A stretch of DNA of 31,783 nt, taken from NCBI GenBank assembly GCA_964390625.1, contig CAYMID010000008.1, positions 1 through 31,783 of the forward strand, in the 5' to 3' direction. Shown piece by piece: positions 18,195 to 25,789 of this stretch; within the stretch, counting starts at the first letter, position 1; each line of letters begins with the position of its first letter. Under the pieces are notes generated by a model. That model saw only the letters and a program-made list of their open reading frames with translations, was not told the DNA's origin and did no database searches. This DNA comes from 2-12-FULL-41-16 sp964390625. Its GTDB lineage: Bacteria > Patescibacteriota > Patescibacteriia > Magasanikbacterales > UBA922. Both the position numbers and the translations under genes were made by a program.

Positions 18195-18845
18195 TTACTT
18201 ACTAAGCTCGGCACCAACCTCGGCGGCAAAGTCAGTTTGTGCCTTTGCAATCCCCTCACCTAGTTCATAACGAACAAAGCGGCGGATGGAAATTTTTTCA
18301 CCAATCTCACCGGTTTTTTCAGCGAGCAATTTTTCAATAGTTTTGTCTTCGTCCTTGATAAAGGCCTGGTTCAACAAACAAATTTCGCCGTAGAACTTGG
18401 CGAGCTTACCCTCGACAATCTTAGCGATCATCTCGGCTGGCTTGCCTTCGGCCTTGAGAGTTTCGGCGTATACATTGCGCTCACGATCGAGTTCTTCAGC
18501 GGGAATGTCGGCACTGGTTAAATAGCGAGGTGCAGCAGCAGCAATGTGCATAGCCAAATCAGTGGCCAAAGCACGGAAACTGTCAGTACGAGCCACGAAG
18601 TCGGTTTCGCAATTTAACTCTACAAGTACACCAATACGGCCAGCGCCGTGGATGTAGCTAGTCACCACACCTTCGGCTGCTACCTTGTCAGCACGCTTAG
18701 CAGCTTTGGCTGCACCACGTTGACGCAAAATATCAACGGCTGCATCAAAGTTACCATTAGTTTCTTCAAGCGCCTTTTTGCAATCCAACATACCGGCCCC
18801 GGTTTGGGCACGAAGCTTAGCGACATCAGCGGCAGTAATTGCCAT
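18195..18845 (-). CDS. tsf: elongation factor Ts
   Basis: This 216-aa cytoplasmic guanine nucleotide exchange factor recycles EF-Tu. The N-terminal UBA-like domain and the classical signatures AKLRAQTGAGMLDCKKALEE (about 10-29) and ELNCETDFVAR (about 74-84) are clear. Length fits the short bacterial form with a single main dimerisation module. It follows rpsB in the conserved rpsB-tsf order after 52 nt, a spacer with a small hairpin (TTCGG/CCGAA at 18868-18882) and no SD. The start is fixed by the family N-terminus MAITAADVAKLR. Confidence 0.97.
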   Translation of the reverse strand: MAITAADVAKLRAQTGAGMLDCKKALEETNGNFDAAVDILRQRGAAKAAKRADKVAAEGVVTSYIHGAGRIGVLVELNCETDFVARTDSFRALATDLAMHIAAAAPRYLTSADIPAEELDRERNVYAETLKAEGKPAEMIAKIVEGKLAKFYGEICLLNQAFIKDEDKTIEKLLAEKTGEIGEKISIRRFVRYELGEGIAKAQTDFAAEVGAELSK

Positions 18846-18897
18846 ATGGAAACAACTAAAGAGTAAATTCGGATTGACCGAACCTGAACTTAACTAA

Positions 18898-19611
18898 TTA
18901 GGCCTGAGCCGCTGGCTTGGCAGCCAAGGCTTCGGTGCGGCCTTCTTTGATGGCGCTGGCCACCAAATTGACCATTAAAGTCAAGGATTTTACGGCGTCA
19001 TCATTAGCTGGGATTGGGTAGGCAACCTTGGCTGGGTTAGCGTTAGTGTCGCACAAACCAATAATTGGTACGTTCATCTTGTTAGCTTCAACCACAGCTG
19101 TCTTTTCGCGCTGGACTGATGGAATGAACAAGGCATCTGGCATACGATCCAAAGTGGCCAAACCTCCCAGGTACGAATCCTGCTTTTCGATTACACGAGC
19201 AATTTCGAGCTGTTCTTTTTTGGTGTAGTTACCAAGTTCACCAGCCTGGAGCTTGGCTTTGGTCGAAACGTAATTCTTGATCAACTTACGCATTTCTGGG
19301 AAGTTGGTAAGCATACCGCCGAGCCAACGATCAACTAAGAAAGGCATACCACATTCCTGAGCAGCGGCTTTAACGAGCTCACGAGCCTGTGGCTTGGTTG
19401 TAACAAACAAAATAGTCTTGCCTTCGGCCGCCATTTGTTTAACCTGCGGCAAAATTGCCTTGAGCTGACGCTCGGTTTCCTCGAGGTTAATAATGTGTAC
19501 ACGATTGCGGTCACCAAAAATAAACGGCTTCATTTTTGGGTGCCAACGCGATACTTGGTGACCAAAATGGACACCGGCTTGGAGCATCTCCAAGATACTT
19601 GGGTAGTTCAT
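18898..19611 (-). CDS. rpsB: 30S ribosomal protein uS2
   Basis: This 237-aa small-subunit protein binds between the head and body of the 30S subunit. Signatures: LEMLQAGVHFGHQVSRWHPKM at the N-terminus, FIFGDRNRVHIINLEET, FVTTKPQA, VDRWLGGMLTNF, and the C-terminal IIGLCDTNANPAKVAYPIPANDDA. Length is normal, with a short Ala/Lys tail. It is the first gene of rpsB-tsf, with a near-consensus promoter and a structured leader of about 80 nt. It has one of the clearest SD sequences in the window, AAGGA, about 5 nt before the ATG. Confidence 0.98.
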   Translation of the reverse strand: MNYPSILEMLQAGVHFGHQVSRWHPKMKPFIFGDRNRVHIINLEETERQLKAILPQVKQMAAEGKTILFVTTKPQARELVKAAAQECGMPFLVDRWLGGMLTNFPEMRKLIKNYVSTKAKLQAGELGNYTKKEQLEIARVIEKQDSYLGGLATLDRMPDALFIPSVQREKTAVVEANKMNVPIIGLCDTNANPAKVAYPIPANDDAVKSLTLMVNLVASAIKEGRTEALAAKPAAQA

Positions 19612-19691
19612 ATTTTCCTTTTAACCTCCTAACCCCGGCCTCGGGGATGGCCCGAAGAGGAAAAAGTGGGGAAAGTGAGGGATAAATTAGT
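19612..19691 (-). promoter_or_regulatory. structured leader of rpsB (candidate autoregulatory element)
   Basis: The leader contains a 7-bp hairpin (CTTCGGG with CCCGAGG), an alternative CCCC/GGGG pairing, and AGGAGG plus AAGGA upstream of the ATG. A tract TTTTCCT (minus strand, near 19658-19664) is complementary to AGGAAAA (near 19613-19619) directly before the start, so a long-range helix could hide the SD. Autogenous control of rpsB by S2 is known in other bacteria; control here is inferred. Confidence 0.5.
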
Positions 19692-19697
19692 GGCCTT

Positions 19698-19726
19698 ATT
19701 TTAGATAAAAAGGCTGATTTTGTCAA
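19698..19726 (-). promoter_or_regulatory. consensus promoter of rpsB-tsf
   Basis: The minus strand reads TTGACA (19726-19721), 17 nt, TAAAAT (19703-19698). It stands back to back with the rpmE promoter; the two -35 boxes are 25 nt apart. Confidence 0.85.
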
Positions 19727-19751
19727 GAGCTGTTATCCCCCGCTCCAGGCC

Positions 19752-19780
19752 TTGACAGGGCCCAAAACCCATGATATAGT
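19752..19780 (+). promoter_or_regulatory. promoter of rpmE
   Basis: TTGACA (19752-19757), 17 nt and TATAGT (19775-19780), with TGA making an extended -10. The ATG follows 22 nt later without an SD. Confidence 0.85.
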
Positions 19781-19802
19781 TGGCCCACTCTATTTTTTTG
19801 CT

Positions 19803-20114
19803 ATGAAGCAAGCTATCCACCCAAAATATAACACCGAGACCGCTGTGGCCTGTGCCTGTGGTAACACGTTTGTAACTGGTTCGATCAAAGACACGCTCCG
19901 CGTCGAAATCTGCAACGCCTGCCACCCATTCTACACTGGTCAGGAACGCTTGGTCGACACAGCTCGCCGCGTTGAGAAATTCCAGGACAAAATGTCCCGT
20001 GTTGAGGCTGCTGCCGCTACTCGCAAGGGTAAAAAGGCCAAAGATGCCAAGCGCGCCACTGCCAAGGCCGAAGCCAAGGTTAAAGCCACTGCCAAGGCCG
20101 AGGCTGCTCAGTAG
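19803..20114 (+). CDS. rpmE: 50S ribosomal protein bL31 with Lys/Ala-rich C-terminal extension
   Basis: This 103-aa L31 of the zinc-binding type has Cys17/Cys19 in ACACGNTF and Cys37/Cys40 in EICNACHPFYTG. The family core ends at about residue 70. The remaining 30 residues are an Ala/Lys tail (KKAKDAKRATAKAEAKVKATAKAEAAQ without its first residues), partly coded by a DNA-level direct repeat of GCCACTGCCAAGGCCGA, so it probably grew by duplication. Such a tail could add rRNA contacts. ATG 19803 is chosen because the family starts MK..IHP and the promoter lies at 19752-19780; an in-frame ATG farther upstream would be inside the promoter. Confidence 0.95.
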   Translation: MKQAIHPKYNTETAVACACGNTFVTGSIKDTLRVEICNACHPFYTGQERLVDTARRVEKFQDKMSRVEAAAATRKGKKAKDAKRATAKAEAKVKATAKAEAAQ

Positions 20115-20123
20115 ATACCCCAA

Positions 20124-20152
20124 AAAAACAGCTCATCTTAGGGCTGTTTTTT
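20124..20152 (+). terminator. intrinsic terminator of rpmE
   Basis: AAAACAGCTC pairs with GGGCTGTTTT around a 6-nt loop, followed by a T-rich run, 10 nt after the stop. Confidence 0.85.
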
Positions 20153-20167
20153 ATTTTACTAAATCGG

Positions 20168-20173
20168 TATACT
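20168..20173 (+). promoter_or_regulatory. -10 box of prfA (probably leaderless)
   Basis: TATACT ends 7 nt before the prfA ATG. With the usual 6-8 nt from -10 to the start point, the transcript would begin at or beside the ATG. The -35 region falls in the preceding terminator and is poor. Confidence 0.5.
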
Positions 20174-20180
20174 CCCCCAT

Positions 20181-21236
20181 ATGCTTCCTAAATATACCCA
20201 ACTCAAGACGCGCTTAGCCGAACTGGAAACCCTACTCCAAGACCCAGCGGTGATTAATAATTCGGAAAAGTTGCAAAAAACTTCGTCTGAATACGCTGAA
20301 CTCAAACCCACTGTTGAGGAAATTTTGATTTTAGAAAAAATTGAAGCAGCCTTGGCCGACACTACCGAGATGGCCAAGGGTAGTGATGAAATGGCTGACA
20401 TGGCGCGTGCAGAATTACCAGAGCTAGAAGCAAAAAAAACTGTCCTTGAAACTCGCTTGGCCGAAATGACCCGCCCAGTTGACCCAATGGATAAAAAAGA
20501 CGTGATTGTGGAAATTCGCGCCGGTGCTGGTGGTGACGAAGCTGGCTTGTTTGCCGCCGAGCTCATGCGCATGTACATGAGGTATGCCGAAGCACAGGGC
20601 TGGAAAACTGGTTTGATTGACGAAAGTCGCAACGAAGCTGGTGGGTACAAAGAAGTAATTTTTTCAATCAAAGGACACAAAGTGTACCAGCAATTAAAAT
20701 ACGAAATGGGTGTTCACCGTGTGCAGCGTGTGCCTGAAACCGAAAAAGCTGGGCGCGTGCACACCTCCACGGTAAGTGTGGCCGTACTCCCCGAAGTTGA
20801 AGAAACTGAATTGCACATTGATGCCAAAGATTTGCGCATTGATACGTTTATGGCTGGTGGTAAGGGTGGCCAAAGTGTTAACACCACCTATTCGGCCATT
20901 CGCATTGTACACATTCCCAGTGGTTTAGTCGTGCAATGCCAAGATGAACGTTCGCAACAACAAAATCGCGCCAAAGCCATGGAGGTGCTACGCGCGCGTT
21001 TGTACGAAATGCAACAGGCCGAACAAAAAGCCAAACTCGACGCGGCGCGCAAAGACCAAATTGGTACTGGCGACCGCAGTGAAAAAATTCGCACGTACAA
21101 TTTTCCTCAGGATCGCATTACTGATCACCGCATTCACGAAAACTGGAACAGCATTCCACGCATTATGGATGGTGACCTTGCTCCAATCTTGAACGCCCTA
21201 ATGGCCGCAGACAACGCAGCCAAAGATCACGTGTAA
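20181..21236 (+). CDS. prfA: peptide chain release factor 1
   Basis: This 351-aa RF1 terminates translation at UAA and UAG. Domain 2 carries the stop-codon reading tripeptide of the PxT type (PET, 185-187, in VHRVQRVPETE), which marks RF1 rather than RF2 (SPF). The catalytic GGQ is at 229-231 in an unusual context, AGGKGGQSVNTT, where most RF1 have SGAGGQ. The C-terminal RTYNFPQDRITDHRI motif is intact. It is followed by prmC, whose product methylates the GGQ glutamine, through the junction TAA-T-ATG. RF1 is the factor needed for all but the uncorrected stop codons seen in this window. Confidence 0.97.
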   Translation: MLPKYTQLKTRLAELETLLQDPAVINNSEKLQKTSSEYAELKPTVEEILILEKIEAALADTTEMAKGSDEMADMARAELPELEAKKTVLETRLAEMTRPVDPMDKKDVIVEIRAGAGGDEAGLFAAELMRMYMRYAEAQGWKTGLIDESRNEAGGYKEVIFSIKGHKVYQQLKYEMGVHRVQRVPETEKAGRVHTSTVSVAVLPEVEETELHIDAKDLRIDTFMAGGKGGQSVNTTYSAIRIVHIPSGLVVQCQDERSQQQNRAKAMEVLRARLYEMQQAEQKAKLDAARKDQIGTGDRSEKIRTYNFPQDRITDHRIHENWNSIPRIMDGDLAPILNALMAADNAAKDHV

Positions 21237-21237
21237 T

Positions 21238-22083
21238 ATGAAAGCCTCTCGCCTCCTCCGCTCTGCGGCCAAACGCATTGATGCGGGCGAGGCCGCCATT
21301 TTGCTCGCACACACGATTACCCAATCGCGGGAGTTTTTGTTAACACACCCCGAAGTATCGGTTTCATTGTGGCAAGCAATTAAATTTTGGGGTGCAGTTA
21401 AAAAACGCACCAACCATTGGCCAATTGCCTACTTGGTAGGACACAAGGAATTTTTTGGGCGCGATTTTATTGTCTCACCAGCCACTTTAATCCCACGTCC
21501 AGACAGCGAATGCATTATTGAATCTGCCAAAAATGAGGCTGAACATAGTGCACCCTTAATTTTTGATATTGGTACTGGTAGTGGTGCACTGGCGATTACC
21601 TTGGCTGCCGAAATTCCCACAGCGCGCGTGTTCGCTAGCGATGTGTCGCGCGCCGCTTTAAAAATCGCTAAGCAAAATGCCGCTAAAAATGAAGTGCGCA
21701 TTGAATTTGTACACGGTTCGCTATTAACGCCACACGAAAAAACCATTAAACGTGCCACTGAGCCTGTATTTATTATTGCCAATCTCCCCTACCTCACACC
21801 AACCGAAATTAAAACCGAACCCAGCCTGACACACGAACCAGTTCTTGCACTCGCTGGCGGCGATGATGGCTTAAATTTATACCGCACCCTGTGGTCGCAA
21901 ATTCACCAATTGCGCACACAAACAAAACCACACGTGCCGTGGCACGTGTGGTGTGAAATTAACCCTGAGCAATTACAAACTCTCTTTAGTTTGGTTAGTA
22001 GCCTTTTTCCGACCGCGCAGCTGTGTCCGTTGACTGATCTTAGTGGCCACGCGCGTGCGTTGTGGGTCGTGGTGAACGAATAG
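21238..22083 (+). CDS. prmC: release factor glutamine methyltransferase
   Basis: This 281-aa SAM-dependent enzyme N5-methylates the Gln of the GGQ motif in release factors. It has a helical N-terminal domain, then TLIPRPDSE, the SAM-binding DIGTGSGALAITLA (motif I), a DVSRAALKIAKQNA motif II, and NLPY in place of the usual NPPY glutamine-binding motif; NLPY occurs in some homologues. The C-terminal region ends with GHARALWV. It is coupled to prfA and overlaps the convergent YjdF/VanZ-like gene by 111 bp. The terminator of that gene is embedded in its coding sequence. Confidence 0.94.
   Translation: MKASRLLRSAAKRIDAGEAAILLAHTITQSREFLLTHPEVSVSLWQAIKFWGAVKKRTNHWPIAYLVGHKEFFGRDFIVSPATLIPRPDSECIIESAKNEAEHSAPLIFDIGTGSGALAITLAAEIPTARVFASDVSRAALKIAKQNAAKNEVRIEFVHGSLLTPHEKTIKRATEPVFIIANLPYLTPTEIKTEPSLTHEPVLALAGGDDGLNLYRTLWSQIHQLRTQTKPHVPWHVWCEINPEQLQTLFSLVSSLFPTAQLCPLTDLSGHARALWVVVNE
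21927..21952 (-). terminator. terminator of the YjdF/VanZ-like gene, embedded in prmC
   Basis: A perfect 12-bp inverted repeat with a 2-nt centre lies 20 nt after the stop codon at 21973. On the minus strand it is followed by TTTTGTTTG, as an intrinsic terminator should be. On the plus strand it codes for PHVPWHVW of PrmC. Confidence 0.7.
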
Positions 22084-22464
22084 CCAAGCACCGGCCCCAA
22101 TTAATCCGTTAAGCATATCACCGAGCGAATCCGCAATGGTCATTGGCCGCGGAAATGGCTGAAAAAACACAAATATAAATTCGTAGATTTCCCACGCAAT
22201 CGTGACCATGGCGACCAAGCCCAGAAAAAACAAGTGACTGGCCCAAGCTGGTTTAATATTTGGCTGCCAATTTTTTGGCAAAATCACGGCGAAACGCAGC
22301 AAACTCCAGGCCGTAACCATGCCGCCAATCATATGCATTGGCACATCTAAATCAGGCCACAACCCATACAATCCGAGTGGATTATTAATCAACGCATCCC
22401 ACGCAAACACCACTATCATTGGCAAAAAGGCGCGAACAAAGCGGCCAAGAAAAACTTTATTCAT
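21973..22464 (-). CDS. YjdF (DUF2238)/VanZ-like small membrane protein
   Basis: The protein has 163 aa and about four hydrophobic helices. Conserved-looking polar positions lie in membrane regions: DVPMHMIGGM, TIAWEIYEF and the C-terminal DSLGDMLNGLIGAGAW. The D-x-x-x-H, W-E-x-x-E-F and D-x-x-G-D pattern resembles DUF2238/YjdF and more loosely VanZ. The C-terminus is a basic tail. Its ATG overlaps the last 8 nt of the DUF3048 gene (ATGAATAA), indicating coupling. Function is unknown; an envelope role is inferred from context. Confidence 0.7.
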   Translation of the reverse strand: MNKVFLGRFVRAFLPMIVVFAWDALINNPLGLYGLWPDLDVPMHMIGGMVTAWSLLRFAVILPKNWQPNIKPAWASHLFFLGLVAMVTIAWEIYEFIFVFFQPFPRPMTIADSLGDMLNGLIGAGAWLFVHHDPQRTRVATKISQRTQLRGRKKATNQTKESL

Positions 22465-23512
22465 ACTTCATTTGTCCGTTTTGAGGAACAACTTCGATCC
22501 AAATTTTGCCTGGCGCTAATTTCAGTGACGAACCATCACCACTCACCCACTCGGTTTGCGAATTTACGCTGGCTTTGCGCCAAACACCTAATTGTACTTG
22601 GCCTCGCGAAAACACAGCGGCCTCGCCACGGCCCAACGTATCAATCGCCAAGCGCCCAACTTCGTCTAATACCGTCTCGCGCACACGTTGCACGATAATT
22701 GTGTCAGCCTCAATCGGTGTGCCATTTTGATCCAAATGTTGGCCCTCGATTTGCCACCGTGCGTAACGGCCAGTGCTAGTGTTGTAACGCCATTCAGCGC
22801 GATACGATGGTGGCAAAAACGAAGCCGTAACTTTGGTCACACAATCATGAGTGCACCACGTCGTATCAGTGGCAAAAGTCCAGCGGGCGCGAGCTGGTTC
22901 GCTGCTGCCTTTGTAATCAGACCACGCCTTTTGCCATAGATTAGACGAAATGTACGTATTGTGTGGAGCACGACGGTCTGTGCTGCGCCAAAAATACCAA
23001 CCACGATACATCTCGTTAAGGTCCAACACTTCGCGCGCTTCGATTAATTCTAATGCATCTGGTGAACCGCCCACATGAGCGTACAATGGTTGCGACCACT
23101 CAGCCCACCAGTCCAAAAAATACGGACGGGCGCTGCGCACTGGCCCCACCTTCTCGACCTTAGCTTTCAACGGAAACAGTGCCATAAAGCGCGTATAATT
23201 AGCCTCGACTGGAGCCTCGTACACAATTTCTGCAGCCGCCAAACCTGACTGCGGACGTGCGTCCACATGATTTTCGATCATCACGGTCACTACTGGTTGA
23301 TCAACCAAATTTTTTTCACTCACACAACGACCGTTCAAAGTACTGCGATACGGACAATCCGGTGCAATCACTGTGTTTTTCACCACACTCTCCCGCTCAT
23401 ATCGTCGCGCTTCTTGCCCATTCCACAACCAAAATAAAATTCCGGCTAACAACACGGAACTTAAAGCACTCAGACCAATTATCTGTTGAAGATTATTTTT
23501 TTTCTTTTTCAT
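22457..23512 (-). CDS. YerB-like DUF3048 protein, membrane-anchored
   Basis: The protein has 351 aa. A basic start (MKKKKNN) and one hydrophobic helix (about 11-30) anchor an extracytoplasmic domain. DUF3048 signatures are clear: VMIENHVDARPQSGL, AEIVYEAPVEANYTRFMALF, GPVRSARPYFLDW, YAHVGGSPDAL and RRAPHNTYIS. There is no lipobox Cys, unlike Bacillus YerB lipoproteins. The role is not settled, although related proteins are linked to the cell envelope. Its ATG lies 6 nt after a perfect extended -10, so the mRNA is probably leaderless. It is coupled to the next gene. Confidence 0.9.
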   Translation of the reverse strand: MKKKKNNLQQIIGLSALSSVLLAGILFWLWNGQEARRYERESVVKNTVIAPDCPYRSTLNGRCVSEKNLVDQPVVTVMIENHVDARPQSGLAAAEIVYEAPVEANYTRFMALFPLKAKVEKVGPVRSARPYFLDWWAEWSQPLYAHVGGSPDALELIEAREVLDLNEMYRGWYFWRSTDRRAPHNTYISSNLWQKAWSDYKGSSEPARARWTFATDTTWCTHDCVTKVTASFLPPSYRAEWRYNTSTGRYARWQIEGQHLDQNGTPIEADTIIVQRVRETVLDEVGRLAIDTLGRGEAAVFSRGQVQLGVWRKASVNSQTEWVSGDGSSLKLAPGKIWIEVVPQNGQMKYE

Positions 23513-23518
23513 TTTTTG

Positions 23519-23527
23519 ATTATACCA
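23519..23527 (-). promoter_or_regulatory. extended -10 promoter of the DUF3048 gene (leaderless)
   Basis: The minus strand reads TGG-TATAAT, then six bases, then ATG. Confidence 0.75.
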
Positions 23528-23559
23528 AAAAAATAACAGAGTTAGAAATTATAAAACAA

Positions 23560-23585
23560 AAATCCCCGGCAGTACCGGGGATTTT
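23560..23585 (-). terminator. intrinsic terminator of rplY
   Basis: AATCCCCGG and CCGGGGATT arms enclose a 5-nt loop, with T-rich sequence on both sides. It ends the zinc-ribbon/rplY transcript. Confidence 0.88.
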
Positions 23586-23600
23586 TTAATTTCGAGAAAA

Positions 23601-24266
23601 TTACTTGGCAGCGTCTTCGGCGCCTTCTTCTTCCTTCTTGCCTTTCTTTTCCACTTCGATCTTCGAAAGATCAACTGCCACTGGAGCTTCCATCGCTTTG
23701 AGCTGATCTTCGGTGAGTGGAGGGGTAACTTTGGCAATCACCACATCGGCGGCTTCGGTTACACGAATACCGGCTGGGAGCTTAAGGTCAGACACGCGAA
23801 TAGCGTCATCAAAGGTTTCGAGTTTGCTGAGGTCAACATCAATCTCACTAACCAAATCTTTTGGCAAACAAGTAACAGTAACAGCATCGTAAGCTTTCAT
23901 CAAAGTACCGGCCAAACCCTTAACCGCTGGTGCCTCGCCCACAAAGTTAAGTTCGAGTGAAACGGTCATTTCTTCGTTCATCTTGATCTGGCGGAAATCA
24001 ACGTGTGTAATGACACCACGAACTGGATCCATTTGGACATCCTGGATCAAAGCCTTAACCGGGGTACCTTCGCTAGCCACAGTGAGGTCGATCAAACTCG
24101 ACTCACCAGCCTGAGCGTATAATTTTTCCAGTTCGCCTTGCTTTACGGCAATCGAAACTGGAGCAGTACGGTCACCACCGTACACTACGCCTGGAACCAA
24201 ACCATTGCTGCGTACGTCACTAGCGTTACCAGCTGTGCGCGCTTCAGCGTTAATCGAAAACGTCAT
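23601..24266 (-). CDS. rplY: 50S ribosomal protein bL25 (CTC form)
   Basis: This 221-aa protein binds 5S rRNA. The N-terminal L25 domain includes AEART.AGNASDVRSNGLVPGVVYG (one position variable) and DVQMDPVRGVITHVDFRQI. The TL5/CTC C-terminal beta domain follows (about 95-190), then an acidic/basic tail (KKGKKEEEGAEDAAK). Length fits the CTC class (about 185-220). ATG 24266 is preferred over an upstream in-frame start because the family begins at this point and the upstream gene stops 7 nt before it. It is cotranscribed with the zinc-ribbon gene. Confidence 0.95.
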   Translation of the reverse strand: MTFSINAEARTAGNASDVRSNGLVPGVVYGGDRTAPVSIAVKQGELEKLYAQAGESSLIDLTVASEGTPVKALIQDVQMDPVRGVITHVDFRQIKMNEEMTVSLELNFVGEAPAVKGLAGTLMKAYDAVTVTCLPKDLVSEIDVDLSKLETFDDAIRVSDLKLPAGIRVTEAADVVIAKVTPPLTEDQLKAMEAPVAVDLSKIEVEKKGKKEEEGAEDAAK

Positions 24267-24273
24267 ACAATAA

Positions 24274-24633
24274 TTATTTAAGGCGGGCAGCACACGCTAC
24301 CAACGCTTGTGATTGTGAATGTAAAATGTGGGCGGCGTCCAAGAGGGTGTCTTCGTTCCACTCCGGGGCCTCGGTGGCGCGGACTAAATCGTCGACCGAC
24401 AGGTCCGTTACACTCCCCATAACACAGGTCCCGGTGCCAACCTGACCAACGTAGAGCAGACAGGCGTGACCACAGGTAGTGCAGGACATATGAGCCACTC
24501 GCCAGCCGCCGTCCTGACGGACAACTTGGCGCTGCCCTTCGCCGTATTCGGACGAACAGAGCGGGCATTCCTTGGCGGCCTTAAAATGGCGCGCAAGCGC
24601 TCCAAAATCCAAGGCTGGTGCTTTGGTTCCCAT
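24274..24633 (-). CDS. small zinc-ribbon protein of unknown function
   Basis: The protein has 119 aa. CPLC (23-26) and CTTC (51-54) form a probable four-Cys zinc site; the segment between them and a GHACLLYVGQ stretch after them suggest a zinc-ribbon beta fold. The second half is acidic and helical (SVDDLVRATEAPEWNEDTLLDAAHIL). I do not recognise a named family. It is the first gene of a unit with rplY, 7 nt apart, with a good promoter, so a ribosome-linked role is possible. The local GC content is higher than that of its neighbours. Confidence 0.75.
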   Translation of the reverse strand: MGTKAPALDFGALARHFKAAKECPLCSSEYGEGQRQVVRQDGGWRVAHMSCTTCGHACLLYVGQVGTGTCVMGSVTDLSVDDLVRATEAPEWNEDTLLDAAHILHSQSQALVACAARLK

Positions 24634-24645
24634 AGAGCGCTGGCT

Positions 24646-24674
24646 ACTATAGCAAAAGGGGGTGGTTTCGTCAA
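24646..24674 (-). promoter_or_regulatory. promoter of the zinc-ribbon gene and rplY
   Basis: The minus strand reads TTGACG, 17 nt, TATAGT. The ATG follows the -10 after 12 nt, leaving a leader of about 5 nt and no SD. Confidence 0.8.
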
Positions 24675-24684
24675 GATCTAAGTA

Positions 24685-25788
24685 CTATCCCCGGTTAGAC
24701 CGAGCAATACTCTGGGCCAAGCCAATTAAACTGTAATTGATAATAAGCGAAGAGCCGCCATAGCTTACAAACGGCAAAGTGACCCCCGTGACTGGCAAAA
24801 TTCCAAAGGCTGCCCCTGTGTTGACGATTAGTTGGATAAAAAAGAGCAGGGCAATGCCCAACACCGTATAGGCAGCAAAGTCACTACGGGCGGCTTGTGC
24901 AATCATCACCAAGCGCCACAAAACAATCCCATACAGGACCAGCAAACCAGCTAAACCAACAAAGCCAAGTTCCTCGCCAATGACTGACACAATAAAGTCA
25001 GTTTGGGCTTCTGGTAAAAAATGCAATTGGCTCTGCGACCCAAAACCTAAACCACGCCCAAAAAAACCGCCCGAACCAACCGCAATCATTGATTGGCGCA
25101 CATTGTACCCAGCCCCCAGTGGGTCGTGATCTGGATTGATAAACGTTAAAATACGGTCTTTTTGGTATTCTTGAAAAAAACCAAACCAACCTGCCGCAAA
25201 CACTGTTACTCCTAATAAACCCAGGGTGACTAAATATTTTTTGGGAGTTTTGGTCAACAACAACAAGCCAACCCAAATGCCTCCCAAAACGGCCCCTGAC
25301 CCAAGGTCAGGCTGGAACATAATCAAACCGATCAAAAAGCCGGTTAAAGCGCCCGTGGCCAACACAAATTGCAAGCGCTCGAATCGTCTCCCCTGCCGTT
25401 CAATACGCCATGCCAAAAAAATAATCAAAGCCGCTTTGGCCAACTCAGCGGGCTGAAACGAAAACCCGGCGACTCTAAACCACCCCCGCGTCCCATTAAC
25501 TGTAGTGCCAATTCCGGGAATAACCACGAGCAATAACAGTGTTAACGCACATAAATATGCAGTACCAGCTCCTGCTTCAAAAAAAGAATAATGAATCATG
25601 GCTACCACAAACAAAGCCGTTAAAGCCAAACCAAACGACACTATTTGGGTGGAAAAAAAATTTAGCTCGCCACCGCGTGACAAATCCACGCTATAAATTG
25701 TCGTTAAACCAACGCTGGTCAACAGCACGGCCGCGGACAACAAATACCAATCGAATTTTTGTCTGGTTAACGCTAAAAACCAACGCAT
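24685..25788 (-). CDS. rodA: rod shape-determining protein RodA (SEDS peptidoglycan polymerase)
   Basis: The protein has 367 aa and about ten membrane helices. SEDS motifs: GTRGWFRVAGFSFQPAELAK, FQPDLGSGAVL, the outer-loop segment INPDHDPLGAGYNVRQSMIAVGSGGFFGRG, LPEAQTDFIVSVIGEELG (with the Asp typical of the catalytic region) and LPVTGVTLPFVSYGGSSLI. The length fits RodA better than FtsW, though assignment between the two is by length and gestalt. It polymerises lipid II glycan strands with a class B PBP, which is not in this window. The junction with the upstream membrane protein gene is TAA-T-ATG, so the two are made together. Confidence 0.9.
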   Translation of the reverse strand: MRWFLALTRQKFDWYLLSAAVLLTSVGLTTIYSVDLSRGGELNFFSTQIVSFGLALTALFVVAMIHYSFFEAGAGTAYLCALTLLLLVVIPGIGTTVNGTRGWFRVAGFSFQPAELAKAALIIFLAWRIERQGRRFERLQFVLATGALTGFLIGLIMFQPDLGSGAVLGGIWVGLLLLTKTPKKYLVTLGLLGVTVFAAGWFGFFQEYQKDRILTFINPDHDPLGAGYNVRQSMIAVGSGGFFGRGLGFGSQSQLHFLPEAQTDFIVSVIGEELGFVGLAGLLVLYGIVLWRLVMIAQAARSDFAAYTVLGIALLFFIQLIVNTGAAFGILPVTGVTLPFVSYGGSSLIINYSLIGLAQSIARSNRG

Positions 25789-25789
25789 A

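Noticed and set aside
21927..21952. Palindromic operator for a transcription factor
   Set aside because: It lies far from any start site, inside prmC, and directly after the stop of the opposite gene with a T-rich tail, so a terminator explains it better.
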